Translations under genes and position numbers: made by a program
The notes under the pieces: model-generated
Database searches by the model: none
What the model saw: only the letters and a program-made list of their open reading frames with translations
Told to the model about the DNA's origin: nothing
In this document: positions 1 through 11,934 of the stretch, one piece after another
How positions within the stretch are numbered: position 1 is the first letter of the stretch
Layout of the letters: each line of letters begins with the position of its first letter
From: Timema cristinae
Taxonomy: Eukaryota; Arthropoda; Insecta; Phasmatodea; Timematidae
Reading direction: 5' to 3'
DNA: 64,000 nt
NCBI GenBank assembly: GCA_039000515.1
Contig: JBCFYV010000001.1
Location: 13,842,928-13,906,927, forward strand

Positions 1-120
1 TCTTGTCAGAGATGAAGGAAGGGTTTGGTAATCAGATAAATCTGTGCCGGGACCGAGGATTGAACCTCGGATTCCCAACACAGAAGTCCGACACCTTACC
101 CCTAGACCATCAGGTTACCA
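1..120 (-). repeat. SINE family A, tRNA-like head, cut by the window edge
   Basis: The - strand gives a tRNA-like head with an A box (TGGTCTAGGGGTAAGGTG) and a B box (GGTTCAATCCTCGG). The body and (TAA)n tail lie outside the window. Confidence 0.7.
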
Positions 121-225
121 TATATCTTATAATATAACTTGAGACTAGTACAGGCACAACATCCAGTCCCCAGCCGTTACTTCATCACTGTGAAAGGCTA
201 AACACACATCCCACCAATGATAAAT

Positions 226-302
226 TTTCGTCCGTGCCGGGAATCGAACCTGGGAACCTTAGCTCAGTATACAGACATATTACTGACTAAACTAAGCTGT
301 CG
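226..302 (-). repeat. tRNA-like SINE fragment, family D
   Basis: Reverse complement of GGGAATCGAACCTGGGAACC gives a B box, followed by a degenerate A-box arm. It resembles the pieces at 47440, 56449 and 56650. It does not fold as an intact tRNA. Confidence 0.45.
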
Positions 303-699
303 GCTAGAGAAACAGAATGCATCGGGAAAACAACTTTTTAGGTTTCAGTTTCAAATTTGATTATTTTTTTGTATCGTTGATCACAATAGTTACTCGCTCC
401 GAATTGTCTACAGAAAGTAAAGAGTGACGTACAGAGTGAGTGTTGTAAACTGTTTCTGATGAGATGTTATCGTCACATTTTCAAATAAAATCAGGTATCA
501 AAATGTTGTGGGCTGAAAGGTTAGTGTGCCTTACCCTTCAGTCGGGAGCTAGGCCGTGGTTTAGGTTTGATTCAATTTGTGTATTTTTATCATCCATACA
601 CGTGTATGCATTTTTTCTTCTGTGCCCTCTTCCAACTGTCCCCCTAACTTACACATAGTGGGTGATGGCATTAGAATTAACCAATACTGTATAATGTTG
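302..699. other. No feature recognised
   Basis: Ordinary AT-rich sequence with two short overlapping frames. I see no splice sites or repeats that support a gene. Confidence 0.4.
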
Positions 700-1232
700 C
701 TCATTACAGTAGCTCCTGTGTTGCAGGGTAACGAGTCAGGAGTAGCTCCTGTGTTAAAAGGAGCTAGCAGGATAGCTCCTGTGTTGCAGGTAACGAGTCA
801 GGAGTAGCTCCTGTGTTAAAAGGTAGCTAGCCAGGAATAGCTCCTGTGTTGCAGGGTAGTGAGTCAGTAGTAGCTCCTGTGTTGCAGAGTAGTGAGCCAG
901 AGGTAGCTCCTGTGTTGCAGGGTAACGAGTCAGGAGTACTCTGTGTTGCAGGGTAACGGTCAGGAGTAGCTCCTGTGTTAAAAGGTAGCTAGCCAGGAAT
1001 AGCTCCTGTGTTGCAGGGTAACGAGTCAGGAGTAGCTCCTGTGTTAAAAGGAAGCTAGCCAGGAATAGCTCCTGTGTTGCAGGGTAACGAGTCAGGAGTA
1101 GCTCCTGTGTTAAAGGTAGCTAGCCAGGAATAGCTCTGTGTTGCAGGGTAGTGAGTCAGTAGTAGCTCCTGTGTTGCAGAGTAGTGAGCCAGAGGTAGCT
1201 CCTGTGTTGCAGGGTAACGAGTCAGGAGTATC
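700..1232. repeat. Minisatellite, 33-35 bp unit, about 16 copies
   Basis: Core GTAGCTCCTGTGTTGCAGGG alternates with a GTGTTAAAAGGTAGC variant. The GTTGCAG version carries a 3' splice-like site, which the candidate exon at 1213 uses. Confidence 0.9.
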
Positions 1233-1359
1233 TGTGTGTCTGGTTAACGTCGGTCCCGAGGGTTGTACACCCCACTCCACTGATCCATCAGCTCCCAGAC
1301 AGCTCCTAGGGGATGCGGGACCAGTTGCTGAGAGAGTCGACATCAGAGCATATGACTAG
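1213..1359 (+). CDS. Candidate terminal exon at the right edge of the 34-bp array
   Basis: The last repeat unit ends CTCCTGTGTTGCAG, a good 3' splice site. The following phase-0 frame has 48 codons (GNESGVSVCLVNVGPEGC and onward, ending VDIRAYD) before TAG. The repeat unit itself contains this acceptor plus the first 14 or so bases of the exon, so the array reads as a duplicated acceptor boundary. The opposite strand is also open, so strand and reality are uncertain. Confidence 0.32.
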   Translation, partial: GNESGVSVCLVNVGPEGCTPHSTDPSAPRQLLGDAGPVAERVDIRAYD

Positions 1360-1619
1360 CACTAGGTTTATTAAGGCTGTCATGTCGAGAGGTTTTATTA
1401 GCCCTCCTCCGGTTAACCGGGAACTACAGACTCACGGTTAAACTACTCACGTAACAAAGTAAGGGCTGCTGAATTCTTTGCGTAGTTTTTGAACTATTTG
1501 TCGAATATTGATCAAAATTAGAGCACACAACCTAGTTTTTCCTAAGGACCAGAATTTTTAGGATCAGTTCCAATGTTTGGGCATGTTTAGGGTTTTAAGA
1601 ATAATATCCTCACATCCTT

Positions 1620-2765
1620 GTACACCCTAGTGTCCTCTCAGATACATCTTTAAACATCCTCGTGTTCCCCAGTCACATCCTTGTACATCCTCGTGTTCCC
1701 CAGTCACATCCTTGTACATGCTCGTGTTCCCCAGTCACATACTTGTACATCCTCGTGTTCCCCAGTCACATACTTGTACATCCTCGTGTTCCCAGTCACA
1801 TACTTGTACATCCTCGTGTTCCCAGTCACATCCTTGTACATGCTCGTGTTCCCCAGTCACATCCTTGTACATCCTCGTGTTCCCCAGTCACATCCTTGTA
1901 CATGCTCGTGTTCCCAGTCACATCTTCGGGTTCCCCAGTCACATCCTTTTACATCCTCGTGTTCCCCAGTCACATCCTTGTACATGCTCGTGTTCCCCAG
2001 TCACATCTTCGGGTTCCCCAGTCACATCCTTTTACATCCTCGTGTTCCCAGTCACATCCTTGTACATGCTCGTGTTCCCCAGTCACATCTTCGGGTTCCC
2101 CAGTCACATCCTTGTACATCCTCGTGTTCCCCAGTCACATCCTTGTACATGCTCGTGTTCCCCAGTCACATCTTCGGGTTCCCCAGTCACATCCTTTTAC
2201 ATCCTCGTGTTCCCCAGTCACATCCTTGTACATGCTCGTGTTCCCCAGTCACATCTTCGGGTTCCCCAGTCACATCCTTGTACATCCTCGTGTTCCCCAG
2301 TCACATCCTTGTACATGCTCGTGTTCCCCAGTCACATCTTCGGGTTCCCCAGTCACATCCTTTTACATCCTCGTGTTCCCCAGTCACATCCTTGTACATG
2401 CTCGTGTTCCCCAGTCACATCTTCGGGTTCCCCAGTCACATCCTTATACATCCCGTATACCCCCAGTCACATCCTTGTGCACCTTATGTCTCCTCACTCA
2501 CATCCTTGTGCATTTCGTGTTCCCCTGTCACATCCTTGTACATGCTCGTGTGTCCCCAGTCACATCCTTGTACATCCTCGTGTCTCCCCAGTCACATCCT
2601 TGTACATCCTCATGTTCTCCCCGTCACACCCTTGTACATCCTCGTGTGTCCCCAGTCATATCCTTGTACATCCTTGTGTCCTCACAGACACATCCTTAGA
2701 CATCATCATGACTCCTTACTCACAACCTTGTGACATCCTTGTGTCCCCTCAGACACATCCTTGGG
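1620..2765. repeat. Minisatellite, 31-bp unit, about 37 copies
   Basis: Core CCCAGTCACATCCTTGTACA then TCCTCGTGTTC. All three + frames stay open for about 350 codons because the unit lacks stops. These frames are artefacts. Confidence 0.95.
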
Positions 2766-2923
2766 GCCACGCAGCGTGATTTGCTCGCGATACAATGCCC
2801 CAGTGAGTCCTGATTGGTTGCCTGACCTGACCTCTAGCATATGCGCACCAAGCTTTTATCTTATCACTCCGCTAGTAATTGAATGCTTACACTACAATCC
2901 ACTCGAACAACAGAAAATTACAA

Positions 2924-3050
2924 CTAAAACAAGATGATTTTTATCCTTAGAATATGTCCATGTACAACCTTCCTTGGGGACTCGTGAGTTGTTTCCCCGG
3001 TCGAGACAATGATACTGTCCCGCTCTACGTACAGGTAGAAGGTGGTGCGT
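2924..3050 (-). CDS. Candidate terminal exon paired with 3495-3236
   Basis: The - strand has a pyrimidine stretch (TTTTCTCCTGTTTTCTCCC) ending GAATGAG at 3051, then a frame RTTFYLYVERDSIIVSTGE, continuing TTHESPRK and VVHGHILRIKIILF to TAG. Its first base completes the split Arg codon of the upstream candidate across a 185-nt intron. That phase agreement is the main support. A weak alternative donor AAG|GTTGTA lies at 2969. No family is recognised. Confidence 0.36.
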
Positions 3051-3235
3051 CTCATTCACAGCAGGGAGAAAACAGGAGAAAAGTTTTAGTTTCAAATGAT
3101 CGCGGATGGTTATTTTAGAAGAATATTTAGTGTCATTATTCTATAGAAAGATAAATATATATTACATTAATCAAAGAGAACTGGTTTATCAATTATTCGT
3201 CGGAATATCAAGATTACATCTGTATCAATCACTAC

Positions 3236-3495
3236 CTTAGTTGAAATTGCCAGGTATTCCTAGATGTCATATTATGGTGATTACATCTGTTTCGATCACT
3301 AGCTCCGGTCCCAAAGTCACTGTAACCGAGTGTGTCAGGCTGGTATGTGGGTCGAGGCTCACGTGTTTTGGTTGAAGGAGGAGGAGGAGGGGGGGCTATT
3401 TGGCCAACTGACTGGTCGTGTCCATTCTCGCGACAATTAGCTAATTGTGCGTTTTGTTGGAGTAGCGGCGGACAAGGTTCGAGTGTCAAGATAAT
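3236..3495 (-). CDS. Candidate exon of an unrecognised - strand gene (Pro-rich)
   Basis: An acceptor GATGCTCCCTCAG precedes a phase-0 open frame of 86 codons that starts IILTLEPCPPLLQQNAQ. It contains a run of seven prolines after GQIA, then TKTREPRPTYQPDTLGYS, and ends NTWQFQL at a donor CTAAG|GTAGTG with two bases of an Arg codon left. The next candidate exon (3050) starts with the single base needed, and the frame stays open. An in-frame TAG overlaps the donor, so the exon must be spliced or end here. The 27-30 bp array begins 40 nt upstream of the acceptor. Confidence 0.38.
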
Positions 3496-3534
3496 CTGAG
3501 GGAGCATCACAAGATAGAATGGAGGATAGTGACT

Positions 3535-6500
3535 TCTAGCTACAGACAGGGCACGAACACAGTGGTAGCTACAGACTGGGTATGAACACAGTTCTAGCTA
3601 CAAATTGGGTATGAACACAGTTCTAGCTACAGACAGGGTATGAACACAGTTCTAGCTACAGACAGGGTATGAACAGTTCTAGCTACAGACTTGGTATGAA
3701 CAGTTCTAGCTACAGACTTGGTATGAACACAGTTCTAGCTACAGACTGGGTATGAACACAGTTCTAGCTACAGACTGGGTATGAACAGTTCTAGCTACAG
3801 ACTTGGTATGAACACAGTTCTAGCTACAGACTGGGTATGAACAGTTCTAGCTACAGACTTGGTATGAACACAGTTCTAGCTAAAGTTAGGGTATGAACAC
3901 AGTTATAGCTACAGTTAGGGTATGAACAGTTCTAGCTTTAGACAGGGTATGAACACAGTCCTAGCTACAGACAGGGTATGAACAGTTCTGGCTAAAGACA
4001 GGGTTTGAACAGTTCTATTTACAGGCAGGGTACGAACACAGTTCTAGCTAAAGTTAGGGTACGAACACAGTTCTAGCTACAGTTAGGGTATGAACACAGT
4101 TCTAGCTACAGGCAGGGTACGAACACAGTTCTAGCTAAAGTTAGGGTACGAACACAGTTCTAGCTACAGTTAGGGTATGAACACAGTTCTAGCTACAGGC
4201 AGGGTACGAACACAGTTCTAGCTAAAGTTAGGGTACGAACACAGTTATAGCTACAGTTAGGGTACGAACACAGTTCTAGCTACAGTTAGGGTACGAACAC
4301 AGTTCTAGCTACAGGCAGGGTACGAACACAGTTCTAGCTAAAGTTAGGGTACGAACACATATAGCTACAGGCAGGGTACTAACACAGTTCTATCTACAGT
4401 TAGGGTATGAACACAGTTCTAGCTACAGTTAGGGTATGAACACAGTTCTAGCTACAGTTAGGGTATGAACACAGTTCTAGCTATATACAGGGTATGAACA
4501 CAGTCCTAGCTACAGACAGGGTATGAACAGTTCTAGCTATAGACAGGGTATGAACACAGTTCTAGCTACAGACAGGGTATGAACAGTTCTAGCTACAGAC
4601 AGGGTTTGAACAGTTCTAGCTACAGGCAGGGTACGAACACAGTTCTAGCTAAAGTTAGGGTACGAACAGAGTTATAGCTACAGGCAGGGTACGAACACAG
4701 TTCTAGCTACAGTTAGGGTATGAACACAGTACTAGCTACAAACAAGGTTTGAACAGTTCTAGCTACAAACAGGGTTTGAATAGTTCTAGCTACAGACAGG
4801 GTTTGAACAGTTCTAGCTAAAGGCAGGGTATGAACACAGTTCTAGCTACAAACAGGGTTTGAACAGTTCTAGCTAAAGGCAGGGTATGAACACAGTCCTA
4901 GCTACAAACAAGGTTTGAACAGTTCTAGCTACAAACAGGGTTTGAATAGTTCTAGCTACAGACAGGGTTTGAACAGTTCTAGCTAAAGGCAGGGTATGAA
5001 CACAGTCCTAGCTACAAACAGGGTTTGAACAGTTCTAGCTAAAGGCAGGGTATGAACACAGTCCTAGCTACAAACAAGGTTTGAACAGTTCTAGCTACAA
5101 ACAGGGTTTGAATAGTTCTAGCTACAGACAGGGTTTGAACAGTTCTAGCTAAAGGCAGGGTATGAACACAGTCCTAGCTACAAACAGGGTTTGAACAGTT
5201 CTAGCTAAAGGCAGGGTATGAACACAGTCCTAGCTACAAACAGGGTTTGAACAGTTCTAGCTACAAACAGGGTTTGAACAGTTCTAGCTACAGACAGGGT
5301 TTGAACACAGTTCTAGCTACAGGCAGGGTACGAACACATTTATAGCTACAGACTGGGTTTGAACAGTTCTAGCTACAGACAGGGTTTGAACAGTTCTAGC
5401 TACAGACAGGGTTTGAACAGTTCTAGCTACAAACAGGGTTTGAACAGTTCTAGCTACAGACAGGGTTTGAACAGTTCTAGATACAGACAGGGTTTGAACA
5501 GTTCTAGCTACAGACAGGGTTTGAACAGTTCTAGCTACAAACAGGGTTTGAACAGTTCTAGCTACAGACAGGGTTTGAACAGTTCTAGCTACAGACAGGG
5601 TTTGAACAGTTCTAGCTACAGACAGGGTTTGAACAGTTCTAGCTACAGACAGGGTTTGAACAGTTCTAGCTACAGACAGGGTTTGAACAGTTCTAGCTAC
5701 AGACAGGGTTTGAACAGTTCTAGCTACAGACAGGGTTTGAACAGTTCTAGCTACAGACAGGGTTTGAACAGTTCTAGCTACAGGCAGGGTTTGAACAGTT
5801 ATAGCTACAAACTGGGTTTGAACAGTTCTAGCTACAGACAGGGTTTGAACAGTTCTAGCTACAAACAGGGTTTGAACAGTTCTAGCTACAGACAGGGTTT
5901 GAACATTTCTAGCTACAGACAGGGTTTGAACAGTTCTAGCTACAGACAGGGTTTGAACAGTTCAAGCTACAGACAGGGTATGAACACAGTTCTAGCTACA
6001 AACAGGGTTTGAACAGTTCTAGCTACAGACAGGGTTTGAACAGTTCTAGCTACAGACAGGGTTTGAACAGTTCTAGCTACAGACAGGGTTTGAACAGTTC
6101 TAGCTACAGACAGGGTTTGAACAGTTCTAGCTACAGACAGGGTTTGAACAGTTCTAGCTACAAACTGGGTTTGAACAGTTCTAGCTACAGACAGGGTTTG
6201 AACAGTTCTAGCTACAGACAGGGTTTGAACAGTTCTAGCTACAAACTGGGTTTGAACAGTTCTAGCTACAGACAGGGTTTGAACAGTTCTAGCAACAGAC
6301 AGGGTTTGAACAGTTCTAGCTACAAACAGGGTTTGAACAGTTCTAGCTACAGACAGGGTTTGAACATTTCTAGCTACAGACAGGGTTTGAACAGTTCTAG
6401 CTACAGACAGGGTTTGAACAGTTCAAGCTACAGACAGGGTATGAACACAGTTCTAGCTACAAACAGGGTTTGAACAGTTCTAGCTACAGACAGGGTTTGA

Positions 6501-7295
6501 ACAGTTCTAGCTACAGACAGGGTTTGAACAGTTCTAGCTACAGACAGGGTTTGAACAGTTCTAGCTACAGACAGGGTTTGAACAGTTCTAGCTACAGACA
6601 GGGTTTGAACAGTTCTAGCTACAGGCAGGGTTTGAACAGTTATAGCTACAAACTGGGTTTGAACAGTTCTAGCTACAGACAGGGTTTGAACAGTTCTAGC
6701 TACAAACAGGGTTTGAACAGTTCTAGCTACAGACAGGGTTTGAACATTTCTAGCTACAGACAGGGTTTGAACAGTTCTAGCTACAGACAGGGTTTGAACA
6801 GTTCAAGCTACAGACAGGGTATGAACACAGTTCTAGCTACAAACAGGGTTTGAACAGTTCTAGCTACAGACAGGGTTTGAACAGTTCTAGCTACAGACAG
6901 GGTTTGAACAGTTCTAGCTACAGACAGGGTTTGAACAGTTCTAGCTACAGACAGGGTTTGAACAGTTCTAGCTACAGACAGGGTTTGAACAGTTCTAGCT
7001 ACAAACTGGGTTTGAACAGTTCTAGCTACAGACAGGGTTTGAACAGTTCTAGCTACAGACAGGGTTTGAACAGTTCTAGCTACAAACTGGGTTTGAACAG
7101 TTCTAGCTACAGACAGGGTTTGAACAGTTCTAGCAACAGACAGGGTTTGAACAGTTCTAGCTACAAACAGGGTTTGAACAGTTTTAGCTACAAACAGGGT
7201 TTGAACAGTTCTAGCTACAGACAGGGTTTGAACAGTTCTAGCTACAGACAGGGTTTGAACAGTTCTAGCTACAGACAGGGTATGAACCCAGCTCA
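3535..7295. repeat. Minisatellite, 27-30 bp unit, about 135 copies, with higher-order structure
   Basis: Core AGTTCTAGCTACAGACAGGG then TATGAACAC or TTTGAAC. The left part is mixed 27-30 bp. The right part (5340-7295) is almost pure 27 bp, giving in-frame NSSSYRQGL peptides. Confidence 0.97.
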
Positions 7296-7433
7296 CTGAA
7301 GGCTACTCTCCACTGTCTTGTTGAACCCTTCCAGCCTCGGCCACTAATGAGGAAGTGTGGAATTAACTGGTGCAGCCTCCACCTCTCCTCTTCCCCCCCA
7401 GCCCATCCAGCCACAGCAGTGGTCCGCGACTAG

Positions 7434-7583
7434 TGGCGGGACCGGTCTAGTGGCAGCAATGACTATCATGATTCGAGCTATCTAGATCAAGGGAATAAGT
7501 TGTTATTGAGGAAGGTTATGGAAATGATCCACCCGGAGAGGCAAACCACAATGAGGAACCACTTCAAGTACACCCAGTCTTGA
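7434..7583 (+). CDS. Candidate terminal exon after the 27-bp array
   Basis: The + strand frame (WRDRSSGSNDYHDSSYLDQ, continuing to MIHPERQTTMRNHFKYTQS) is open for 49 codons and ends with TGA. The frame has a TAG immediately before it at 7431-7433, so entry must be by an acceptor at 7433 or 7450. A textbook pyrimidine-rich acceptor (CTCTTCCCCCCCAG) lies 32 nt upstream but would reach that stop in this frame. From it, another frame of 28 codons is open. Composition looks protein-like. Confidence 0.3.
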   Translation, partial: WRDRSSGSNDYHDSSYLDQGNKLLLRKVMEMIHPERQTTMRNHFKYTQS

Positions 7584-7774
7584 GGGAATCCTAAACCTCC
7601 ACATTCTCCTGGCTATCCTTGACAATTTCCCTCCTTCCATGATATTCTTACTCTTTCTTAGACAATATCACTCCCCCCTTAACAGTTTCATTCTTCCTTT
7701 ATACTATCACTCCATCCTTTATACTTTCACTCCATACTTTAGATTTTCACTCCTTCTTTTAAACTCGCATCTTT

Positions 7775-7960
7775 CAGGCCGTCAGCGCTACACGCATTTA
7801 GTTACACTAATGATGTAGGGATTAGGAATTTCGAATTTCGATGAACTGTAACAACATTTGCGAGGAGAGCAAGGGGAAACCCAGTTATAAATAACTACCC
7901 TTTGTTCACCCGACTGAGATTATAACCCCAAATTTCCCATCTTCTCTAAACTTGACTTTA
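7775..7960 (-). repeat. SINE family B, degenerate
   Basis: The order (tail remnant, ACACTAATGATGTAGGGATT, CACCCGACTGAGATTATAAC) matches reversed family B with many changes. Confidence 0.45.
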
Positions 7961-8059
7961 TGAGCTTTACATTTAATCCGCGTAACCACCTGTATGGCTA
8001 AGTTATAATCTCAAGCAACAATAATTAAATGAACAACACTTCACTTACAAACAAGTAAC

Positions 8060-8220
8060 ACTACTACATAGATCATAGATCTTATAGGGACATACAACAT
8101 AGATCATCTATCTCTCAGGGACAAACAACATAGATCATGTATCACATAGGAATATAATAGATCAGACGAACATACAACATAAATCATAGATCACAAGACC
8201 ACACAACATAGTTCGTAGAG
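8060..8220. repeat. Degenerate short tandem repeat
   Basis: About five imperfect copies of ACATACAACATAGATCAT with variable spacing of about 35 bp. Confidence 0.5.
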
Positions 8221-8687
8221 CCGAGTCAATGTTACCTCTCATAACACTAAACATCCACATTACAGTTAAGATCTATAGATCCGTGACAATTGTCAGTAGT
8301 GATGGCGTTAATAGTGCTAGTAGTACCACACAAGGGGTCTGCTGTCTCAGGTTAAGTCACTTTGTTAAGGGTGTAACCTTGTATCGAGAAGAGAATACTC
8401 GATGAATGAATGAATGGAGCCGGTCAAGTGTTGACTAGGGGTGCTCCCTGGAGCGTACTTCCTGTTCCTGTGCCCCCCCTCCCCCCTTCCTCACCTGACA
8501 GCATTCCAACACTCGTGTCTGGCAGCTCTTAACGTTCTTGACCACGCGACCTAGAACCCATTTGGAAACATTGTTTGGAGAATGTTTCTCAATGTTTCCT
8601 GCGGCTCACAAACATAAGAAAACAGTTTGTGAACGTAGGGAAGCAATAACGGTTGTCCCATTGTTTGAAAACAGTTAAACAAATATG

Positions 8688-9080
8688 GTTTCCCGTCCAG
8701 ATTCCAATGATCAAACATGGTTTCCCATCCAGACTTCAATTATCAAACATGGTTTCCTGTCCAGGCTTCGATGATTAAGCATGTCTTCCCACCCAGATTC
8801 CAATGATCAAATATGGTTTCCCGTCCAGGCTTCAATGATCAAACATGGTTTCCCGTCCAGGCTTCAATGATCAAACATGGTTTCCCGTCCAGGCTTCAAT
8901 GATCAAACATGGTTTCCCGTCCAGGCTTCAATGATTAAACATGTCTTCCCACCCAGATTCCAATGATCAAACATGGTTTCCCGTCCAGGCTTCAATGATC
9001 AAACATGGTTTTCCTTCCAGACTTCAATTATCAAACATGGTTTCCCGTCCAGACTTCAATGATCAAACATGGTTTCACGT
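8688..9080. repeat. Minisatellite, 32-bp unit, about 12 copies
   Basis: Core TCAATGATCAAACATGGTTT then CCCGTCCAGGCT. The unit contains an acceptor-like TTTCCCGTCCAG, but no flanking exon is identified. Confidence 0.92.
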
Positions 9081-9189
9081 ACGTTTTTATTATTATTATT
9101 TAAAAAAATAATTCCCATGTTCTCTACGAAACTGTACACTTCCAACCTTTAACTTTCTTTCAACTTCTTCAGCACTGAATTCAATACCC

Positions 9190-9530
9190 ATCTTGTAGTG
9201 CTCAGTTTAGCCTTGCTAAGAGTCTAGAGGTTCCGAGCTCAATTCCCAGCTGTACCTTCGGTAATTGTCTCTTAAGGGGCCCGAACTACCCCAACGGTTA
9301 TCAGGGGTTGGTAAATGAGGCTAAAGTTATGTTTAAGACTCCCACTGGCGCACACCTCCATGTTCACTGTCATCACTTCATCTCATTGTGGGTAGGACAT
9401 GTAGACAACCTTCTATGGTGTGCCCTGGGCAACGTTCTGTAGCCCCAGAGTAGCTAATAGTCTACACACAAGGCGACCGAACTGGTTGTTACGTCCCTAC
9501 CGGTCAGTAATACCATACGATAAAAAATAA
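9190..9530 (+). repeat. SINE-like element, family C
   Basis: A tRNA-like head (TTCCGAGCTCAATTCCCAGC) is followed by GTACCTTCGGTAATT and GAACTACCCCAACGG. Related pieces are at 30498-30640 and 49930-50040. It ends in a TAA-rich tail. Confidence 0.5.
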
Positions 9531-9539
9531 TAATAACTG

Positions 9540-9937
9540 AGAACTTTCTTTACAATGATTTCATTTTTTTTAATACTGGTTATTTTTTGGCAATATTTTT
9601 GTAGTCTACACAGGGCCAGGTCGCCTACGGTGCGATGGTTCTAGGGGCATATTCCAACTAAACTCATTTGTATAAGTGTTTAAAAAAATAGCTATTTAAA
9701 TTAAATAATGCAATAAATATGTATAAATAGAGGAATAACATATAAATATGTTATTCAATATTAAGAATATTTATATATTTTATTTATCAGCAACATAATC
9801 ACTTTTATGGTTTTATGACATTAGGGATCGCTTTGTCAGCAAATTACTTTCATATTTAATTAAAAGATTTCGAAAATGTTAGGGGAAAAGGGATAATTTT
9901 CGCTTTGCCATTTTACATTTTTTTAACACCCTTTCTC

Positions 9938-9977
<40 letters not shown>

Positions 9978-10300
9978 GTCACGCAAGGGGTGTGGTTTAT
10001 TTACAAAATACAACAGGGGAGGGGGGCAAATTTTAAGTCTATCCTAAGGGCGCATGAAAGCCTTGCGGTGGCGGCCCTGATTATAAACCCTGATTTTTAC
10101 AAGAAGCCCACATTCTACCTCCAACATTGATCACTAAAATTTGGCGTTTGTTTTAGAAATTACCTTACGTGGTTTATTAATTATAAAATTTATCTAAAAA
10201 TATATCATAATCTTCCAATAATAATTTATACTTCCCTATGGATTACTCTATTTTCTCTTTACATTCATTTTAGCATCGCGTTTTACTATCGGATCGGGCT
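9540..10300. other. AT-rich intergenic or intronic sequence
   Basis: Holds a (TTA)n run at 9945-9976 and ends with the SINE at 10300. No coding signal is seen. Confidence 0.4.
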
Positions 10301-10545
10301 ATATATACGCTTTACGTCCTAATTACAATGGTTTTAGGGATCAGGAGGTTATATTAAGAGAAAGTGTACCCACATTTGTGCGGTAAAAAAAATATATAAG
10401 AGAGAGTGTAAAATCATTTTAGAAAAAAACGCCCTCAGTACACCCGACCGAGATTTGAACCTCCCACTCATCCCAGTCATCGGTGGTACAGCCTATTGCG
10501 AGAATAGTGCGTTAGACCATGTGGCCACCGAAGTGGGTTCATTGT
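10300..10545 (-). repeat. SINE family B, reversed copy
   Basis: GTACACCCGACCGAGATTTG and TAGACCATGTGGCCACCG are the reversed B box and A box regions. Confidence 0.7.
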
Positions 10546-11039
10546 TAACTAAACGGGATAAGAATGAAATACAATTATTGTGGTTTATTCCCCCTCTTCC
10601 CATCCGCCGTTGTGACAACATGAGTTTCCATTTTTCAAATAACGGGCTTCCAATGAAAATAAAGCTGTACTCATACGTACCTATAACTTGTATTACGCAC
10701 CAAACCCCTTGGGGGTTAAAAGTTGAGGATAGATTATATCTGGGGGTACCAACAAAAAAGGCTGAAGACACACACAAAGCCTGTTTTCAACAAGCTCCAA
10801 ATACAGAGCAGACAACTGATATATGTCAATCAATATTTGGTATCATTGCGCTTTGTTTAGAAAATGCGCGTATCAACTATTCCCGCCAGGAAGTATTGTT
10901 CGGAACACGTGTGACATCCCTCCCCGTGAAAGAAACCCGTGACGCCACTGGTTACGGTGATTCCTATTGTCCTCTTGTGATATCAGTCATCAGGATACCA
11001 GGATACCAGGAAGGGAAGGAGGTATTTTACACCTTCTGA
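10455..11039 (+). other. 194-codon open frame, partly inside a SINE; likely repeat-derived
   Basis: The first 30 or so codons fall in a reverse-oriented family B SINE (10300-10545). The remainder (from SLLTKRDKNEIQLL to EGKEVFYTF) has no recognised domain. A 94-codon frame on the other strand overlaps it. No splice sites decide the matter. It may be a decayed element or a chance frame, and I do not call a gene. Confidence 0.2.
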
Positions 11040-11629
11040 GCTCAATGACAGACACTAACCTTTTAACATTGTCATCAAATTGCGTGTCAACTTTTGAGCG
11101 TGGTGAGTGTGTACTGGGTCTAATAGGCCTATGGATTAACGAACCCTTTTTTTAAAAAAGTTTGGACTCACCTACGCCGACGGGCTCGTGGTTTGAATGT
11201 CAGGATCATACAAAAGTTTAGTTTACCGATTACGTAATTTTAATCACGGTCATGAGTGTAGAGGGGTGGTTTTTCCACCGCACCCCTGAATTCATACAAT
11301 GTCACATAAGTGCAAAGCCAAGTCTTCAGCAGAGCAGTTGTTCTATTATCCATCGATCAATGTCCAAAAAGATTGTAAAAGAAACGACACATTTTATCTC
11401 ACAAGACGTGATCATAATAATAGTGTAATAATTGGTCGCTGATAAAGTGTCCATAACACTTTTTAAACAAAGTATCTAGCAGCTCTTCTGGTTCGCTGTG
11501 AACTTAGTACTCTTGACTTTGTTAATACAAAGTGTATTATATTCAAGCTAACACAATCACCAATACAGCTGCGGTACATCAGTTGCAAGTGTCACTGCAC
11601 ACATATTCAAATATACAGCAATTATTATT

Positions 11630-11915
11630 ATTACTATTAGCACCGCGTCTTACTACCCGTTCGAGTTATACATACTTAATCTAATGTGTAATGGTAGGGT
11701 GATTGTGAGATGAAATGGAGGACCTACAGTTTAACGTGGAATCCGAACCATGGTAGAGGCCTGGCACTCCATACATTCATAAGTTTTGATTAATACACGT
11801 CTTGTCAGAAGTGAAGGAAGGGTTTGGCAATTAGATAAATCTGTGCCGGGAGCGAGGATTGAACCCTAGACCGCCAGCACAGAAGTCCGACACCTTACCC
11901 CCTAGACTACCAGCT
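11630..11915 (-). repeat. SINE family A, nearly full length
   Basis: The copy reads ATTATTATT tail, then GCACCGCGTCTTACTACCCG, body and tRNA-like head (reverse). Its head end abuts the start of the 33-bp array. Confidence 0.8.
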
Positions 11916-11934
11916 CACCTGCAATTACAGCACG

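Noticed and set aside
1662..2779. Three overlapping 345-355 codon frames rich in SHPCTSSCSPV
   Set aside because: All three + frames are open because the 31-bp unit has no stop. This is array structure, not coding.
3535..7295. CRISPR array
   Set aside because: Repeats are contiguous without unique spacers, and the context is a eukaryotic genome with introns and SINEs.
5359..7299. NSSSYRQGL repeat protein frames
   Set aside because: Pure 27-bp array with frame breaks at each 30-bp variant. No start exon, signal or splice site is seen.
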